This document shows positions 7,396 to 17,060 of a DNA stretch of 64,000 bases, one piece after another. Positions within the stretch are counted from its first letter, which is position 1. Every line of letters begins with the position of its first letter. The stretch is from JBBQUN01 sp963717115 (GTDB lineage: Bacteria > Actinomycetota > Acidimicrobiia > Acidimicrobiales > SZUA-35), in the NCBI GenBank assembly GCA_963717115.1, contig CAVQVO010000004.1:1-64000 (forward strand), given 5' to 3'. A program made the translations under genes and the position numbers. Below the pieces are notes generated by a model. The model saw only the letters and a list, made by a program, of their open reading frames with translations, searched no databases and was not told the origin of the DNA.

Positions 7396-7464
7396 GGTGC
7401 CGCCGGTTACGCAGATCCCGGCCGGCACCCCGAAGCCGGGCGCTGATCGAACCCAGCGCCCGGC
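7396..7464. other. Two adjacent hairpins in a divergent intergenic gap
   Basis: Two inverted repeats stand side by side between the divergent genes at 7310 and 7550. The first pairs GGTGCCG-CCGG (7396-7406) with CCGGCCGGCACC (about 7418-7429). The second is a perfect 11-base stem, GCCGGGCGCTG (7435-7445) with CAGCGCCCGGC (7454-7464), and an eight-base loop. No T-run follows, so neither is a textbook terminator. They may be regulatory RNA structure in one of the 5' leaders. Apart from these, the 239-base gap holds nothing I recognise. Confidence 0.5.
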
Positions 7465-7549
7465 GGACACGGTGTTTGGAGCAACGGGCGCCGCACATGT
7501 GCCTCGCGACGCGCCCGCCACCGACGCGTTGGTGCCACGATGGAGGTCG

Positions 7550-9190
7550 ATGATCGATCGGATCGAGGCGCTCCGGCGCCGAGTCGAAGGGCTGCTCGGC
7601 CGCCACCATCGTGCGGCGCGCCACCTGCCCGGCGAGGCCGCCCCCGCCGATGGGCAGACCGGCCTGCTCATGGTCCAGATCGACGGGCTCGGATTCGACG
7701 TGCTGGAGCGTGCCCTGGCCGAGGGGCGGATGCCCAACCTCCAACGCCTGCTGGCGAGCGAGCCCTACGAGCGACGGCCGTCCTACGCCGGAGTGCCATC
7801 GTCGACGCCGGCCTTCCAGGCGGAACTGTTCTACGGCCAGCGCACCGCGGTCCCTGCCTACAGCTTCGTGCATCGGGCCACCGATCAGGTCTTCCGCATG
7901 TCGAACCGAGTCGCCGCGGGAACGATCGAGGCCGCACTCCCGGGACGGGGAGTGCTCGAAGGCGGCAGCTCGTACGGCAACATCTATCACGGCGGTGCCA
8001 GCGTCTCCCGCTTCTCGATGGCATCCCTCAGCTGGGGTGACCTGCTGGTTTCCTCGCGGCCACGGGCGCTGCCCCGGGTGGTGCTGACCCACTCGGTCGA
8101 CCTCCTGCGGGCGGTCGCACTGAGCACGGCCGAAGCGGTCCGAGGATTCCCGGATCTGGTGACGAGCGGTTCGAGCCGGCGAGCCGCTCCGGGTGGAGCT
8201 GCACTTCCTCCAGTCCCGGGTGGCCGTGGTCGTCGTGCTCCGCGAGGCCTTGGCCACCCTGGCTTCGATCGATCTTGCTCGGGGCCTGCCGGTCGTTCAC
8301 CTCGATCTCCTCGGCTACGACGAGTGGGCTCATCGCCGGGGCCCGGACTCCGTCGAGGCCATGCGGGCGCTCCGGGGGGTCGACAAGGTCCTCGGGCGGC
8401 TCACCACCGCCGGCTCGCCGGTCCCATCTGCGGCACTACGACATCTGGGTCCTCTCCGACCATGGCCAGGAGACGACCGTGCCCTACATCGCCGGCACGG
8501 GCGCTCCGGTCGCGGAGGCGGTGGGCGAGGTGCTCCGGCGCCACGGCATCGAGCACCAGGACGTACCGGAGGCGCCTCGAGGTGTGCAGGGCCAGCGGGT
8601 TTCCATGATGAGCACCCGCCTGGCCGAGATCCTGGTGCCCGGGCTCGAGATCACACCCCGCCGCCGGGATCCCTCGACTCGCCGTCACGACCGCCCTGGG
8701 TCCGCTCGGCCACGTCTACCTCCCGGTCCGACCCGGGCCGGACGACCTCGCCGCATCGCCGCCGAGCTGGTTGCCGACGCCCATGTGCCGCTGGTGCTCT
8801 GGCGACCGATGGCCCGAACGGTGCGTTCGCCTGGACCGCGGCCGGCCGCTTCCGGCTTCCGAACGACGCCGCAGCCATTCTGGGGCACTCGGCACCCGTT
8901 CCTCGACGAGGCCGCCCGCGACCTGGTCCGGGTGTGCCAGCATCTCGACGCCGGTGATCTCGTGCTCTCGGGGTGGCGCCGTAACGGTCTGCCGTTGAGC
9001 TTTCCGCACGAGAACGGCTCCCATGCCGGTCCGGGTCCCTCGGAGACGCAAGGCCTTCGTCTGCGCCCCCGCCGACGCGCCGATCGACTGGTCGAAGCCG
9101 AGCCGTCGATGCGACCGAGTTGCGCACCGCCGCGCTCTCCGTGCTCGAGGGCTCCAGTCAACGACCCAGCGCTCGCTGGACCCGCTCACC
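7550..9190 (+). pseudogene. Alkaline-phosphatase-superfamily hydrolase, many frameshifts
   Basis: A type I phosphodiesterase/nucleotide pyrophosphatase-like protein of about 540 residues whose frame changes repeatedly. Recognisable pieces in order are LLMVQIDGLGFDVLERAL and RMPNLQRLLA (metal site), VPSSTPAFQAELFYG, VHLDLLGYDEWAHRRGPDS, YDIWVLSDHGQE, LGHVYLPVRPG, ELVADAHVPLVLW, and AARDLVRVCQHLDAGDLVL. Frame switches fall near 8170, 8415, 8670, 8760, 8805, 8890 and 9040. Between switches the frames are open and well conserved, more like recent indels or assembly errors than old decay. The true 3' end is uncertain. The next gene follows at once. Confidence 0.7.
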
Positions 9191-9194
9191 CGAC

Positions 9195-9945
9195 GTCGCC
9201 TCCCTGCGTTTGCTCACCTACAACGTGCACGGCTGTGTCGGGCTCGACGGGTTGCTGTCGGTCGACCGAATCGCCAGGGTCATCGCCCGCTACGAGCCCG
9301 ATGTCGATCGCGCTCCAGGAGATCGACGTCGAGCGCTCCCGCAGCGGCGGGATCGACCAGGCTCGCGAGATCGCCGATCGTCTGGGACTGCTGCTGCAGC
9401 TTCCACCCGACGTTCGAGGCGGAAGGCGAGCAGTTCGGCGACGCAGTGCTCAGCCGCGTTGCCCATGGAGAAGGTCCGCCTCGGACCGTTGCCCCGATTG
9501 CCGGGCCATCCCGAACTGGAACCCCGGGGCGTCATGTGGGTCGAGGTGGAACACCGGCGACGCCGTGTTCCAGGTCCTCAACACCCATCTCAGCGTTCAC
9601 CCACGCGAGCGACGACTCCAGGTCGAACGCATTGATGGGTCCCGACTGGCTCGGCGGCCTCGATCCGGATGCCAACGTGGTGCTGTGCGGAGACTTCAAT
9701 GCCGGTCCCGGGTTCCCGACGTGCCGACGATCGGGCGGACGCTGACCGACGTGCAGGTCGGACTCGACGGGCACCGTCCCCGCCGAACGTGGGGCGGACG
9801 CCATCCGCTGGCCCGTATCGACCACATCTTCGTCGGTCGTCGCCTCGAGGTCGTCCACGTCGACGTCCCGAGTACGCACCTCACCCGTACCGCCTCCGAC
9901 CATCTTCCCCTGCTCGCCGACCTTCGCACCCGCTCGCCAGGCTGA
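9195..9945 (+). pseudogene. Endonuclease/exonuclease/phosphatase-family protein, frameshifted
   Basis: About 250 residues of an EEP-superfamily metal-dependent phosphoesterase. The motifs are present but spread over three frames: LRLLTYNVHG, IALQEIDVERSRSGG (metal-binding Glu), FQVLNTHLSVHPRERRLQ, VVLCGDFNAGPG (catalytic Asp/Asn), RIDHIFVGRRLEV and SDHLPLLADL, ending at 9945. At least six frame changes lie between 9300 and 9730. No start codon is obvious at 9195, where similarity begins. It probably forms a pair with the phosphatase-like gene before it, and both suffer from the same dense indels. Confidence 0.7.
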
Positions 9946-10027
9946 TCACATGCCCACTCCGGCCTTGAGTTCGGGCACCGATCTGTGATTGGTTTGGCGA
10001 CGACCCCGACGTTCGACGAGGACCGCC

Positions 10028-11605
10028 ATGTCTGCTTCATCCGAGATCGCCGCCGCCCGCCGTCAGGGAATTGCCGACCTGCTGCATCGCACGGCTGCCC
10101 GGCGGCCCGATCACCGAGCCCTCGTGTGGGGTGATCGAGCCGACACGTTCGCCGAGCTCGATCGAGCGGTCACCCGGGTGGCGCACGGAATGGCCGACCG
10201 CGGTGTCGGCAAGGGCGATCGGGTGGTGATGTTCGCGCACAACTCCCGCGACTTCATCGTCTTCTACTTTGCCCTGGCCCGACTGGGTGCCATCTCGGTT
10301 CCGGCCAACTTCATGCTCAATGCCGACGAACTCGCCTACATCGTCGACCACGCGCAACCGGTGGGATTCCTGGTCGAGGACCAACTGGCCGACACCCTGC
10401 ACGCCGCCTGGACGATCGCGATGGGAGACCGCGAGCCCCTGCTTCGCGGCTGGATCGACAGCGGTGCGTCGATCGCCCGTCCCGACGATCACGTCGACCT
10501 CACCATCCTCGATGCGGCCGGCCGTGACGATCCGATCGACGTCGACATCGCCGATGACGATCCCATCCAGATCATGTACACCAGCGGCACCGAGTCCCGA
10601 CCGAAGGGGGCGACGCTCACCAGTCGGGCCCTGATCGCCCAGTACGTCAGCTGCGTCGTCGACGGCGGCATGACGAGCGACGACGTCGAGATCCACTCGC
10701 TGCCCTTCTACCACTGCGCCCAACTCCACTGTTTCCTCACCCCCGACGTCTACGTCGGGGCAACCAGCGTGATCCTGCCGAGTCCCGACCCCGAGCTGAT
10801 CTGTGCGGCCATCGAGCGGGAGGGAGCGACCAAGCTCTTCTGTCCGCCGACGGTCTGGATCTCGATCCTCCGCTCCGAGGCCTTCGAACGATACGACCTG
10901 TCGTCGCTGCGCAAGGGGTACTACGGGGCGTCGATCATGCCCGTCGAGGTGTTGCGCGAGCTCGGGGAACGACTCCCTGACGTTGCGCTCTGGAACTTCT
11001 ACGGCCAGACCGAGATGGCACCGGTGGCCACGATGCTGCAGCCCGAGGACCAGGTGGCGCGTGCCGGCTCGGCCGGGGTGGCGTGTCTCAACGTCGAGAC
11101 CCGGGTCGTCGACGACGACGACGTGCCGGTCCCGGCAGGAGAGATCGGCGAGATCGTCCACCGCAGCCCGCAGGCGATGATCGGGTACTGGAACGATCCC
11201 GAGAAGACCGCCGACACGTTCCGCAACGGCTGGTTCCACTCGGGCGATCTCGGCATCATGGATGCCGACGGCTACCTGACCGTGGTCGACCGCAAGAAGG
11301 ACATGATCAAGAGCGGGGGCGAGAACGTCGCCAGCAAGGAGGTCGAGGAGTGCCTCTTCCAGCATCCCGCCGTCGCCGAGGTGGCCGTGTTCGGCCTCCC
11401 CGACGACCACTGGATCGAGGCGGTCGCCGCCTGCGTGGTCCTGCGACCCGGGGCCGAGGCCACACCCGAGGAACTCACCGCCTTCGCCCGCGAGCGGTTG
11501 GCCGGCTACAAGACCCCGAAGAAACTGTTCGTGGTCGCCCAACTCCCCAAGAACCCGAGCGGCAAGATCCTCAAACGCGATCTCCGCGTCCAGTTCGCCG
11601 AGTAG
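10028..11605 (+). CDS. AMP-forming acyl-CoA synthetase (FadD type)
   Basis: A 525-residue member of the ANL superfamily, which activates a carboxylic acid to the acyl-adenylate and then the CoA thioester. Motifs: P-loop-like MYTSGTESRPKGA (about 183-195), LWNFYGQTEMAP, the GWFHSGDLG motif, YLTVVDRKKDMIKSGGENV hinge region, and the C-terminal catalytic Lys in NPSGKILKRDLR. A GAGGA site just upstream supports the ATG at 10028 over an in-frame ATG 13 codons earlier. Substrate cannot be read from sequence; the layout suggests medium or long-chain acids. It is an undamaged gene directly after the indel-rich block. Confidence 0.92.
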   Translation: MSASSEIAAARRQGIADLLHRTAARRPDHRALVWGDRADTFAELDRAVTRVAHGMADRGVGKGDRVVMFAHNSRDFIVFYFALARLGAISVPANFMLNADELAYIVDHAQPVGFLVEDQLADTLHAAWTIAMGDREPLLRGWIDSGASIARPDDHVDLTILDAAGRDDPIDVDIADDDPIQIMYTSGTESRPKGATLTSRALIAQYVSCVVDGGMTSDDVEIHSLPFYHCAQLHCFLTPDVYVGATSVILPSPDPELICAAIEREGATKLFCPPTVWISILRSEAFERYDLSSLRKGYYGASIMPVEVLRELGERLPDVALWNFYGQTEMAPVATMLQPEDQVARAGSAGVACLNVETRVVDDDDVPVPAGEIGEIVHRSPQAMIGYWNDPEKTADTFRNGWFHSGDLGIMDADGYLTVVDRKKDMIKSGGENVASKEVEECLFQHPAVAEVAVFGLPDDHWIEAVAACVVLRPGAEATPEELTAFARERLAGYKTPKKLFVVAQLPKNPSGKILKRDLRVQFAE

Positions 11606-11657
11606 CCGGCAGCCGTATTCGCTCGATCGGCTCGGGCGATCGTGCGACAGTGGCGTC

Positions 11658-12419
11658 ATGGTGACCGCCGACCACGGCTCCTGGCCCGACCAACACCTCG
11701 ACCCGGCGACGGCCGCGTCCTACGACGTCGCCGTTGCCGACCGCTTCACGCATGCGATGGTGGCGCCGGCGGTGACGGTGCTCGCCGAACTGGCCGGCGA
11801 TGGTTTGGCCGTCGAGTTCGGCGTCGGCACCGGTCGCCTCGCCATCCCGCTGGCGGCGACCGGCACGGTGGTGCACGGCATCGACTTCTCCGAACCGATG
11901 CTGGCCGAGCTCCGCCGGAAGGAGGGCGCGGATCGCGTCGCGCTCACCGTCGGCGACATGACCGAGACGAGGGTCGGTTCCGATGCGACCCTGGTGTACC
12001 TCGTGTTCAACACGATCGGGAACCTGCGGACCCAGCGGCTGCAGGTCGCCTGCTTTCGCAATGCCGCCGCGCACCTGCGAACCGGGGGTCGGTTCGTGAT
12101 CGAGACCGGCGTTCCGAGACTCCATCAACTGCCGCCGGGCGAATCGATTCGTCCCTTCGACGTGTCGCCCGGGCACCTCGGCTTCGACGAGTACGTCGAC
12201 CGTGTCGAGCAGATCCTCGTTTCCCACCACTACTTCATCACGGGTGATCGAGTCCGGACCGTGTCCGGCGCGTTCCGTTATGTGTGGCCCTCGGAACTCG
12301 ACCTCATGGCCGAGCTCGCCGGACTGGAACTCGAGAGTCGCTGGGAGGACTGGCATCGCAATCGGTTCACCGGTGACTCGCCGGCCCATGTGTCGGTCTA
12401 TCGGAAGGTGTCGACATGA
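11658..12419 (+). CDS. Class I SAM-dependent methyltransferase
   Basis: A 253-residue protein with a Rossmann SAM-binding fold. Motif I is VEFGVGTGRLAIPLA (about 51-66), followed by GTVVHGIDFSEPMLAELR with the acidic residue that binds the ribose, and LTVGDMTE for motif III. The FVIETGVPRLHQL and YVWPSELDLMAELAGLELES segments are typical of small-molecule methyltransferases. Substrate is unknown. The stop overlaps the next gene by four bases (ATGA), so the two are translationally coupled. Confidence 0.88.
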   Translation: MVTADHGSWPDQHLDPATAASYDVAVADRFTHAMVAPAVTVLAELAGDGLAVEFGVGTGRLAIPLAATGTVVHGIDFSEPMLAELRRKEGADRVALTVGDMTETRVGSDATLVYLVFNTIGNLRTQRLQVACFRNAAAHLRTGGRFVIETGVPRLHQLPPGESIRPFDVSPGHLGFDEYVDRVEQILVSHHYFITGDRVRTVSGAFRYVWPSELDLMAELAGLELESRWEDWHRNRFTGDSPAHVSVYRKVST

Positions 12420-12784
12420 TCCTGGGAGTCGACCATCTGGTGCTGTGTGTCGCCGACGTCGAGCGCTCGGTCGCCTGGTATGGCGAGCACCTCGGACTGG
12501 CGGCCGAGCGGCTCGAGCCGTGGCGGGCCGGTGAGGTCCCGTTCGTGTCGTTGCGCGTGAACGAGCACCTGGTCATCGACCTGCTCGCCGCCGCACCCGA
12601 CGGGCGCAATGTCGACCACGTCGCCTACACGACCGGTCGCGCCGGTTTCGAGGCGTTCGTCGCAGCCCACGCCGACGCCATCGAGATGGGTCCGGCCGAC
12701 CTGTTCGGCGCACGAGGGGTCGGTCGTGGGGTCTACGTCCGAGATCCCGATGGGCACCGAGTCGAGATCCGCACCTACGACTGA
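12416..12784 (+). CDS. VOC-superfamily (glyoxalase/bleomycin-resistance-like) protein
   Basis: A 122-residue vicinal-oxygen-chelate protein. It opens with LGVDHLVLCVADVERSVAWY, the first beta-alpha-beta module with the metal His, and ends with VYVRDPDGHRVEIRT, the second module with metal-binding Glu. These folds bind a divalent metal and serve as lyases, dioxygenases, isomerases or drug-binding proteins. Overlap with the methyltransferase suggests a shared substrate or pathway, which I cannot name. Confidence 0.88.
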   Translation: MILGVDHLVLCVADVERSVAWYGEHLGLAAERLEPWRAGEVPFVSLRVNEHLVIDLLAAAPDGRNVDHVAYTTGRAGFEAFVAAHADAIEMGPADLFGARGVGRGVYVRDPDGHRVEIRTYD

Positions 12785-12798
12785 CGTCGGCCACCGCT

Positions 12799-12819
12799 CG
12801 CCAGAACGGCCGTTCCGGC
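12799..12819. repeat. Degenerate copy of the CGCCAGAACG dispersed repeat
   Basis: GCCAGAACGG is followed directly by CCGTTCCGGC, a 20-base palindrome with one mismatch, in the gap between the convergent VOC gene and the acidic-protein gene. The left arm matches the CGCCAGAACG arm of the repeats at 17103, 36464 and 45597, but the spacer is missing. It may act as a bidirectional terminator. Confidence 0.55.
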
Positions 12820-12882
12820 TCCGCCGGGCGCCCACGCAGGGTCGAGCCGGGGGCCGGCCCGATCACGCCTCGTCGGCGCCGA

Positions 12883-14154
12883 TCATCCGTCCAGGTCGTC
12901 GAAGTGCATGACCTCGCTCGTGTCGAACTGTCCGATCTCGAACTCGTCGCCGTCGACGGGCTCGAAGTCGAATGCGGAGGAATCGGTGGACTGATCGAAC
13001 GGGTCGGTGGCACTCGGCCCATCGAGCACCGGCGCGGTGTCGCCGAACGGGTCATCCTCGGGGCCGCCCCCGAAACCGTCATCGACGTCGTCGGGCGTCG
13101 GGTTCGTGAGGTCGTCCCGAACCCCGAAGTCGCCGACGGGCTCACCACGACCGAGGCCCGCCCCATCCTCGGGACCGACGGGGTCGACCAGGAGTTGGGC
13201 CTTCAGATCGAGGATCTCGCTCGGGGCGGTGTCGGCCGACGTGGCGGCGGGATCGGCGGGATCGACGTCCCCACCGTCCAGGGCGTCCTGCCCGCCCTTG
13301 GGTGCCCGCTCCATCCCGATGCTCCTCCCGAAGTCCCGCAGGGCATCGACCTCGGGGTCGGACGGATCGTCGGACGGTTGGTCGCCGGCCTTGGGGGTCT
13401 CGACGAGTGGGGGAGTGGTGTCGATGACCTGCCCGGTGGTCGCGTTGCGGGTCTCGGTGGAGCCGTCGCTGCGGACCAGGGTCTCGGTGTTGTTGTCGGC
13501 GTTGGTCGCCTTCGTGCTTCCGTCGGGGTACTTGGTGACGACGACGTCGCCACCGACGGTGGTGACGGGCTCGGGAGTTGCGACCGGCTTCGGCGCGACG
13601 TAGTCGTTGCTGAGTCCGCCCATCATGAGCCCGTTCATCTCGACCCCGATTCCCTGGTCGAAGGGGAGCGTCGCTCGCCCCGCCTCGCCGTCGGCGGTCT
13701 CCTCCACCCGATAAGCGGCGTTGTGGCCGGTCACGACCTTGTCGTTCGCGATCATTCCCTGGTCGTAGCCGTCGGTCGTCCCGGTTCCCTCGTCGGCCAC
13801 CAGACCCTCGGCGTACTGCTGCTCGACGGCCTCCCGCCCGCTCGTGGGCCGCGGGACGTCGTCGTCGGCGTCGGCGGTCGCATCGACACCGCCGTCGTTG
13901 CCCGGGTCGCCGTTGACCAGCGCCTCGAGGTCCTCGCCGGCACCGGGGTGTCGGTCACTCGCCCCGGGTCGCATGGTCACCGGGGCCGGCGCCGTCGACG
14001 GTGTGGTCGAATCGCCGGTGACCGCCGGATCCACTCCGTGCTCGTTGGCTGCGAGTTCGCCCCTCGTCGGACCCTCGCGGACGACCTCGGGCGGACCTGT
14101 GTTCGGTTGTCCGGTCGGTGGACGTTTGATCGTCGGTTGGCTTCGCAAGACCAT
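12883..14154 (-). CDS. Acidic low-complexity hypothetical protein
   Basis: A 423-residue protein dominated by Asp, Glu, Gly, Pro and Thr, with very few hydrophobic stretches and no visible signal peptide or membrane segment. A repeated element (KYPDGSTKATNADNNTETL and VRSDGSTETRNATTGQVID) lies near 205-240 and recalls beta-hairpin repeats. The C-terminus is strongly acidic. It starts three bases after the stop of the LuxR-type regulator and must share its transcript. I do not recognise a family. It is probably largely disordered, perhaps a scaffold or a surface protein exported by a leaderless route. Confidence 0.6.
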   Translation of the reverse strand: MVLRSQPTIKRPPTGQPNTGPPEVVREGPTRGELAANEHGVDPAVTGDSTTPSTAPAPVTMRPGASDRHPGAGEDLEALVNGDPGNDGGVDATADADDDVPRPTSGREAVEQQYAEGLVADEGTGTTDGYDQGMIANDKVVTGHNAAYRVEETADGEAGRATLPFDQGIGVEMNGLMMGGLSNDYVAPKPVATPEPVTTVGGDVVVTKYPDGSTKATNADNNTETLVRSDGSTETRNATTGQVIDTTPPLVETPKAGDQPSDDPSDPEVDALRDFGRSIGMERAPKGGQDALDGGDVDPADPAATSADTAPSEILDLKAQLLVDPVGPEDGAGLGRGEPVGDFGVRDDLTNPTPDDVDDGFGGGPEDDPFGDTAPVLDGPSATDPFDQSTDSSAFDFEPVDGDEFEIGQFDTSEVMHFDDLDG

Positions 14155-14157
14155 GGA

Positions 14158-16905
14158 TCAAGGTTGGTCGTGCTCGGTGTGCGAAACATCCGGGTGCACA
14201 CGGAACTTTCCGGCGAGTCGGGCGCGATCGGGGTTCGTGGCCTCGATGACGGCGAGCGCCAACTCGACCCTGGTCGCGACCCCGAGTTTCCGGTACATCG
14301 CCGAGACGTGTGATTCGACGGTGCGTCGTGACACATTCAGCCGCTGGGCGATCGCGTCGTTGGCCTGACCCTCCGACAGCAGCGCAGCAACGATTCGCTC
14401 GCTCCGAGTCAGGGCCTCGAAACCCACCAGGGGTTGGGGATCGCGCCGACGCCGTCGTCTCGACCATTGCAGCACATCGGTCGCCCGAGCCGTGGCCCCG
14501 ACCGAGTCGAACAGGTCGGACGCGGCGTCTGCGGCTCCCGATCCGGCCTGAGTGTCACCTCGCTCGCACAGGAACTGCGCAGCGAGCGCCAGTGCCTCGC
14601 CGCGCTGCATGCGCCGTGGCGATCTCGAGAGCAAGGCCGCGGCCTCCAGCGCCGGGTCGGGTTGGCGTTCGAACCACGCGTGCGCCATCAGGGCGTCGGC
14701 CTGCATGGTCGGAACTCCGGTTGCCGCCGCGGTGCGATCGAGAGCGGCCATCACGGCGGCGGCATCGGACTCGATGCCGAGGATCCGGGCCAGCCGGACC
14801 AGCCGCCACCCGAGCCAATGGCGGGGAAGATCGAGCGAGAGGGAGCTGAAGGCCTCCCAGATCGTCGAGATGGTCTCGAAGGCGCCTGTCGGGTTTCCCT
14901 CGAGCTCGAGGAGGACGGCCCGGGTCGACGCCACGTGGTCGAGACCGAAGCCGGCTCGTCCGGTGGCGAGAATGGCCTCGGCCGTTGCGATGTGGGTCGC
15001 TGCTCCCTCCATCTCGTCTCGGGCGAGCAACACCTGGGCGACGAAGGCATGGCACCAGACGAGGATCCCGAAGCTGTCGACCTCGTCGCCGTAGTCCAGG
15101 GCCGCCCGCGCCAGAGCCTCGGCGTCGGACAGGTGTCCCGATCGGAGCTCGACGAAGGCACCCAGACCGTCGTAGGCCGGCACGGCCCACGACGAGCCGG
15201 TGGCGACGGCACGCTCGCGCCCGAGTCGGGTGAGCCGGGCAACGATCAGGAGATCGTCGGTCTCGGCGTGGACGAGACCGGCACAGAACCACGGTTGGTA
15301 CTGGTGGGCCTCGGTTGCCGTCGGCCGAGCGGCATGACGGAGCGTGTTCTCGGCGTGGCGCCTCGCCTCGTCGATGCGGGCCTGGAACAGGGTGCCGACG
15401 GTGAGGACGGCCTCGGCGGCGACGCGGGCGTTGGCGTCGGCGTCGCTCTCGACGACCTCGGTCGCCAGCGCCGCGGCTCGATCGAGGTCGAGAGCCAGGA
15501 GTTTGGCGAATGACAGCTCGGCGGTCGCCTGTGCCCGACCTGCACCCGCGTCGAGCAATTCGACGGCGGCCGCCATCTCGGTGCACGCCCCGATCGCATT
15601 GCCCTGGACGAACAGCGCGAGCGCGATCTCGCGATGCAGGCGGGCGGAGGTCTTCGGGTCGTTCGGTCCGAGCAGCAGCGTTCGCCCGAGGGCCTCGGCC
15701 TCGAGGACGAGACCGCTCCCGGCAAGCGCCTGCAGCCGCACGTGCTCGAGGGCCGAATCGCCCGTGGTGTCGAGGTGAATGGCGGTGTCGATGAGTCGGA
15801 GAGCCGGACCGGGTGCCTCCCGGCAGATCCGTCGCGCCGTCGAGGCCAGCCAGTCGACGGCCTCACGGTTCCCCCGACGGGCCCCGAGCATGAAGTGCTC
15901 GGCCACCTCGACGTCGGTTCCACCTCGCTGAATCAGTGCCCGCGCGGCATCGGCATGGAGGGCTGCTCGGGCGTCGGCCGGCATCGACTGGAGCGCCTCC
16001 TCCCGGTAGAGGTCGTGTCGGAACCCGTAGCCGTCGGTGCCTGCCGTCAACACGCCGCAGGTGACGGCCCGATCGAATGCGGTGAGAACGTCGATGGTCG
16101 GCCTTCCGGAGGTGGCGCCGACCAGCTCGACGCTGATGTCGTTGCCGAGGACTGCGGTGACCTGGATGATGCGCATGGCGTCGGGACCGAGCTCGGCGAG
16201 GCGACGCCCGATGGCCCGTCGGGATCCCGACGCCGGTGCCGAGGCGCCAACGCGGTCCGGTCTTCCCCCGGGGGCCGGGAGCTGCTGGTGGGTCGACGAC
16301 TCGATCACCGCCTCGAGCAGCAGGGGATTGCCCCCGGCTTCGATCACCAGCTCGGCCACCGGGCCCTCCGGTGGTCGACCGAGGAGGCTGGTGGCCAAGG
16401 CCGAGGCGGCCTCGCGGTCGAGCCCTCCGAGCGTGATGACACTGACCGAGGTCGGATGTTCGTCGACCAAGGAGTCGAGCGTGCGCCCGAATTCGTGACC
16501 GGTGGTCGGTGTGCGCGCGCTGAGCAGCAGGACGATTCCGGACGCCGCCGCACGGTCGGCGAGGAGCCGGAGACACCGAACCGAACCGGCGTCGGCCCAC
16601 TGGAGGTCGTCGAGCACGACGACGAGCGGGCCCGATCGTGCGGCCGACTCCATGAGGTCGACGATGCGATCGGCGATCGCCACGTCGGGGTGGAACGAGG
16701 CGCCGGCCTCGAGGACCCCGCGGATTCCGACCCGCTCCTCACGAACGCCGGATCCGAAGACGTCGGCGAAGACGGCGAACGAGAGCTCCACCTCGCGGGG
16801 CCGGCAGGAGCCGGTCAGCACGGTCCATCGCTGTCGATCCAGTGGACGCAGCGACTCGGCGATCAGACGGGACTTTCCCGACCCGGGTTCGCCCAGGATC
16901 GCCAC
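14158..16905 (-). CDS. Large LuxR-family ATPase regulator (LAL/MalT-like)
   Basis: At least 915 residues. The N-terminus has a Walker A (LGEPGSGKSRL) and a Walker B-like LVVVLDDLQWADAGS, then a long helical repeat region rich in Ala, Leu and Glu. The C-terminus is a LuxR HTH (LTRSERIVAALLSEGQANDA, then SRRTVESHVSAMYRKLGV). Such regulators act as ATP-gated, ligand-sensing activators. The only standard in-frame start is GTG at 16905, four codons before the P-loop, yet upstream codons still encode FVGRDAEQRALSAVL, the usual lead-in. A GTG at 17020 would supply a proper start if one base is missing near 16990. Confidence 0.85.
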   Translation of the reverse strand: MAILGEPGSGKSRLIAESLRPLDRQRWTVLTGSCRPREVELSFAVFADVFGSGVREERVGIRGVLEAGASFHPDVAIADRIVDLMESAARSGPLVVVLDDLQWADAGSVRCLRLLADRAAASGIVLLLSARTPTTGHEFGRTLDSLVDEHPTSVSVITLGGLDREAASALATSLLGRPPEGPVAELVIEAGGNPLLLEAVIESSTHQQLPAPGGRPDRVGASAPASGSRRAIGRRLAELGPDAMRIIQVTAVLGNDISVELVGATSGRPTIDVLTAFDRAVTCGVLTAGTDGYGFRHDLYREEALQSMPADARAALHADAARALIQRGGTDVEVAEHFMLGARRGNREAVDWLASTARRICREAPGPALRLIDTAIHLDTTGDSALEHVRLQALAGSGLVLEAEALGRTLLLGPNDPKTSARLHREIALALFVQGNAIGACTEMAAAVELLDAGAGRAQATAELSFAKLLALDLDRAAALATEVVESDADANARVAAEAVLTVGTLFQARIDEARRHAENTLRHAARPTATEAHQYQPWFCAGLVHAETDDLLIVARLTRLGRERAVATGSSWAVPAYDGLGAFVELRSGHLSDAEALARAALDYGDEVDSFGILVWCHAFVAQVLLARDEMEGAATHIATAEAILATGRAGFGLDHVASTRAVLLELEGNPTGAFETISTIWEAFSSLSLDLPRHWLGWRLVRLARILGIESDAAAVMAALDRTAAATGVPTMQADALMAHAWFERQPDPALEAAALLSRSPRRMQRGEALALAAQFLCERGDTQAGSGAADAASDLFDSVGATARATDVLQWSRRRRRRDPQPLVGFEALTRSERIVAALLSEGQANDAIAQRLNVSRRTVESHVSAMYRKLGVATRVELALAVIEATNPDRARLAGKFRVHPDVSHTEHDQP

Positions 16906-17060
16906 CGCCGCCCCTCGGCCGGCGAGACCCGACGTGAGGACCGCGCTGAGGGCGCGCTGCTCGGCATCTCTGCCGACGAAGGGACCACGCGACCCGCGCG
17001 CCGCCGGTTGTGTCGTGCACAGCCGAACACTACCGAACCCGAAAACCCGCTGCCGCGCTC

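Noticed and set aside
10037..11659. 540-codon minus-strand frame opposite the acyl-CoA synthetase
   Set aside because: Codon-position shadow of the plus-strand gene, with no domain signal.
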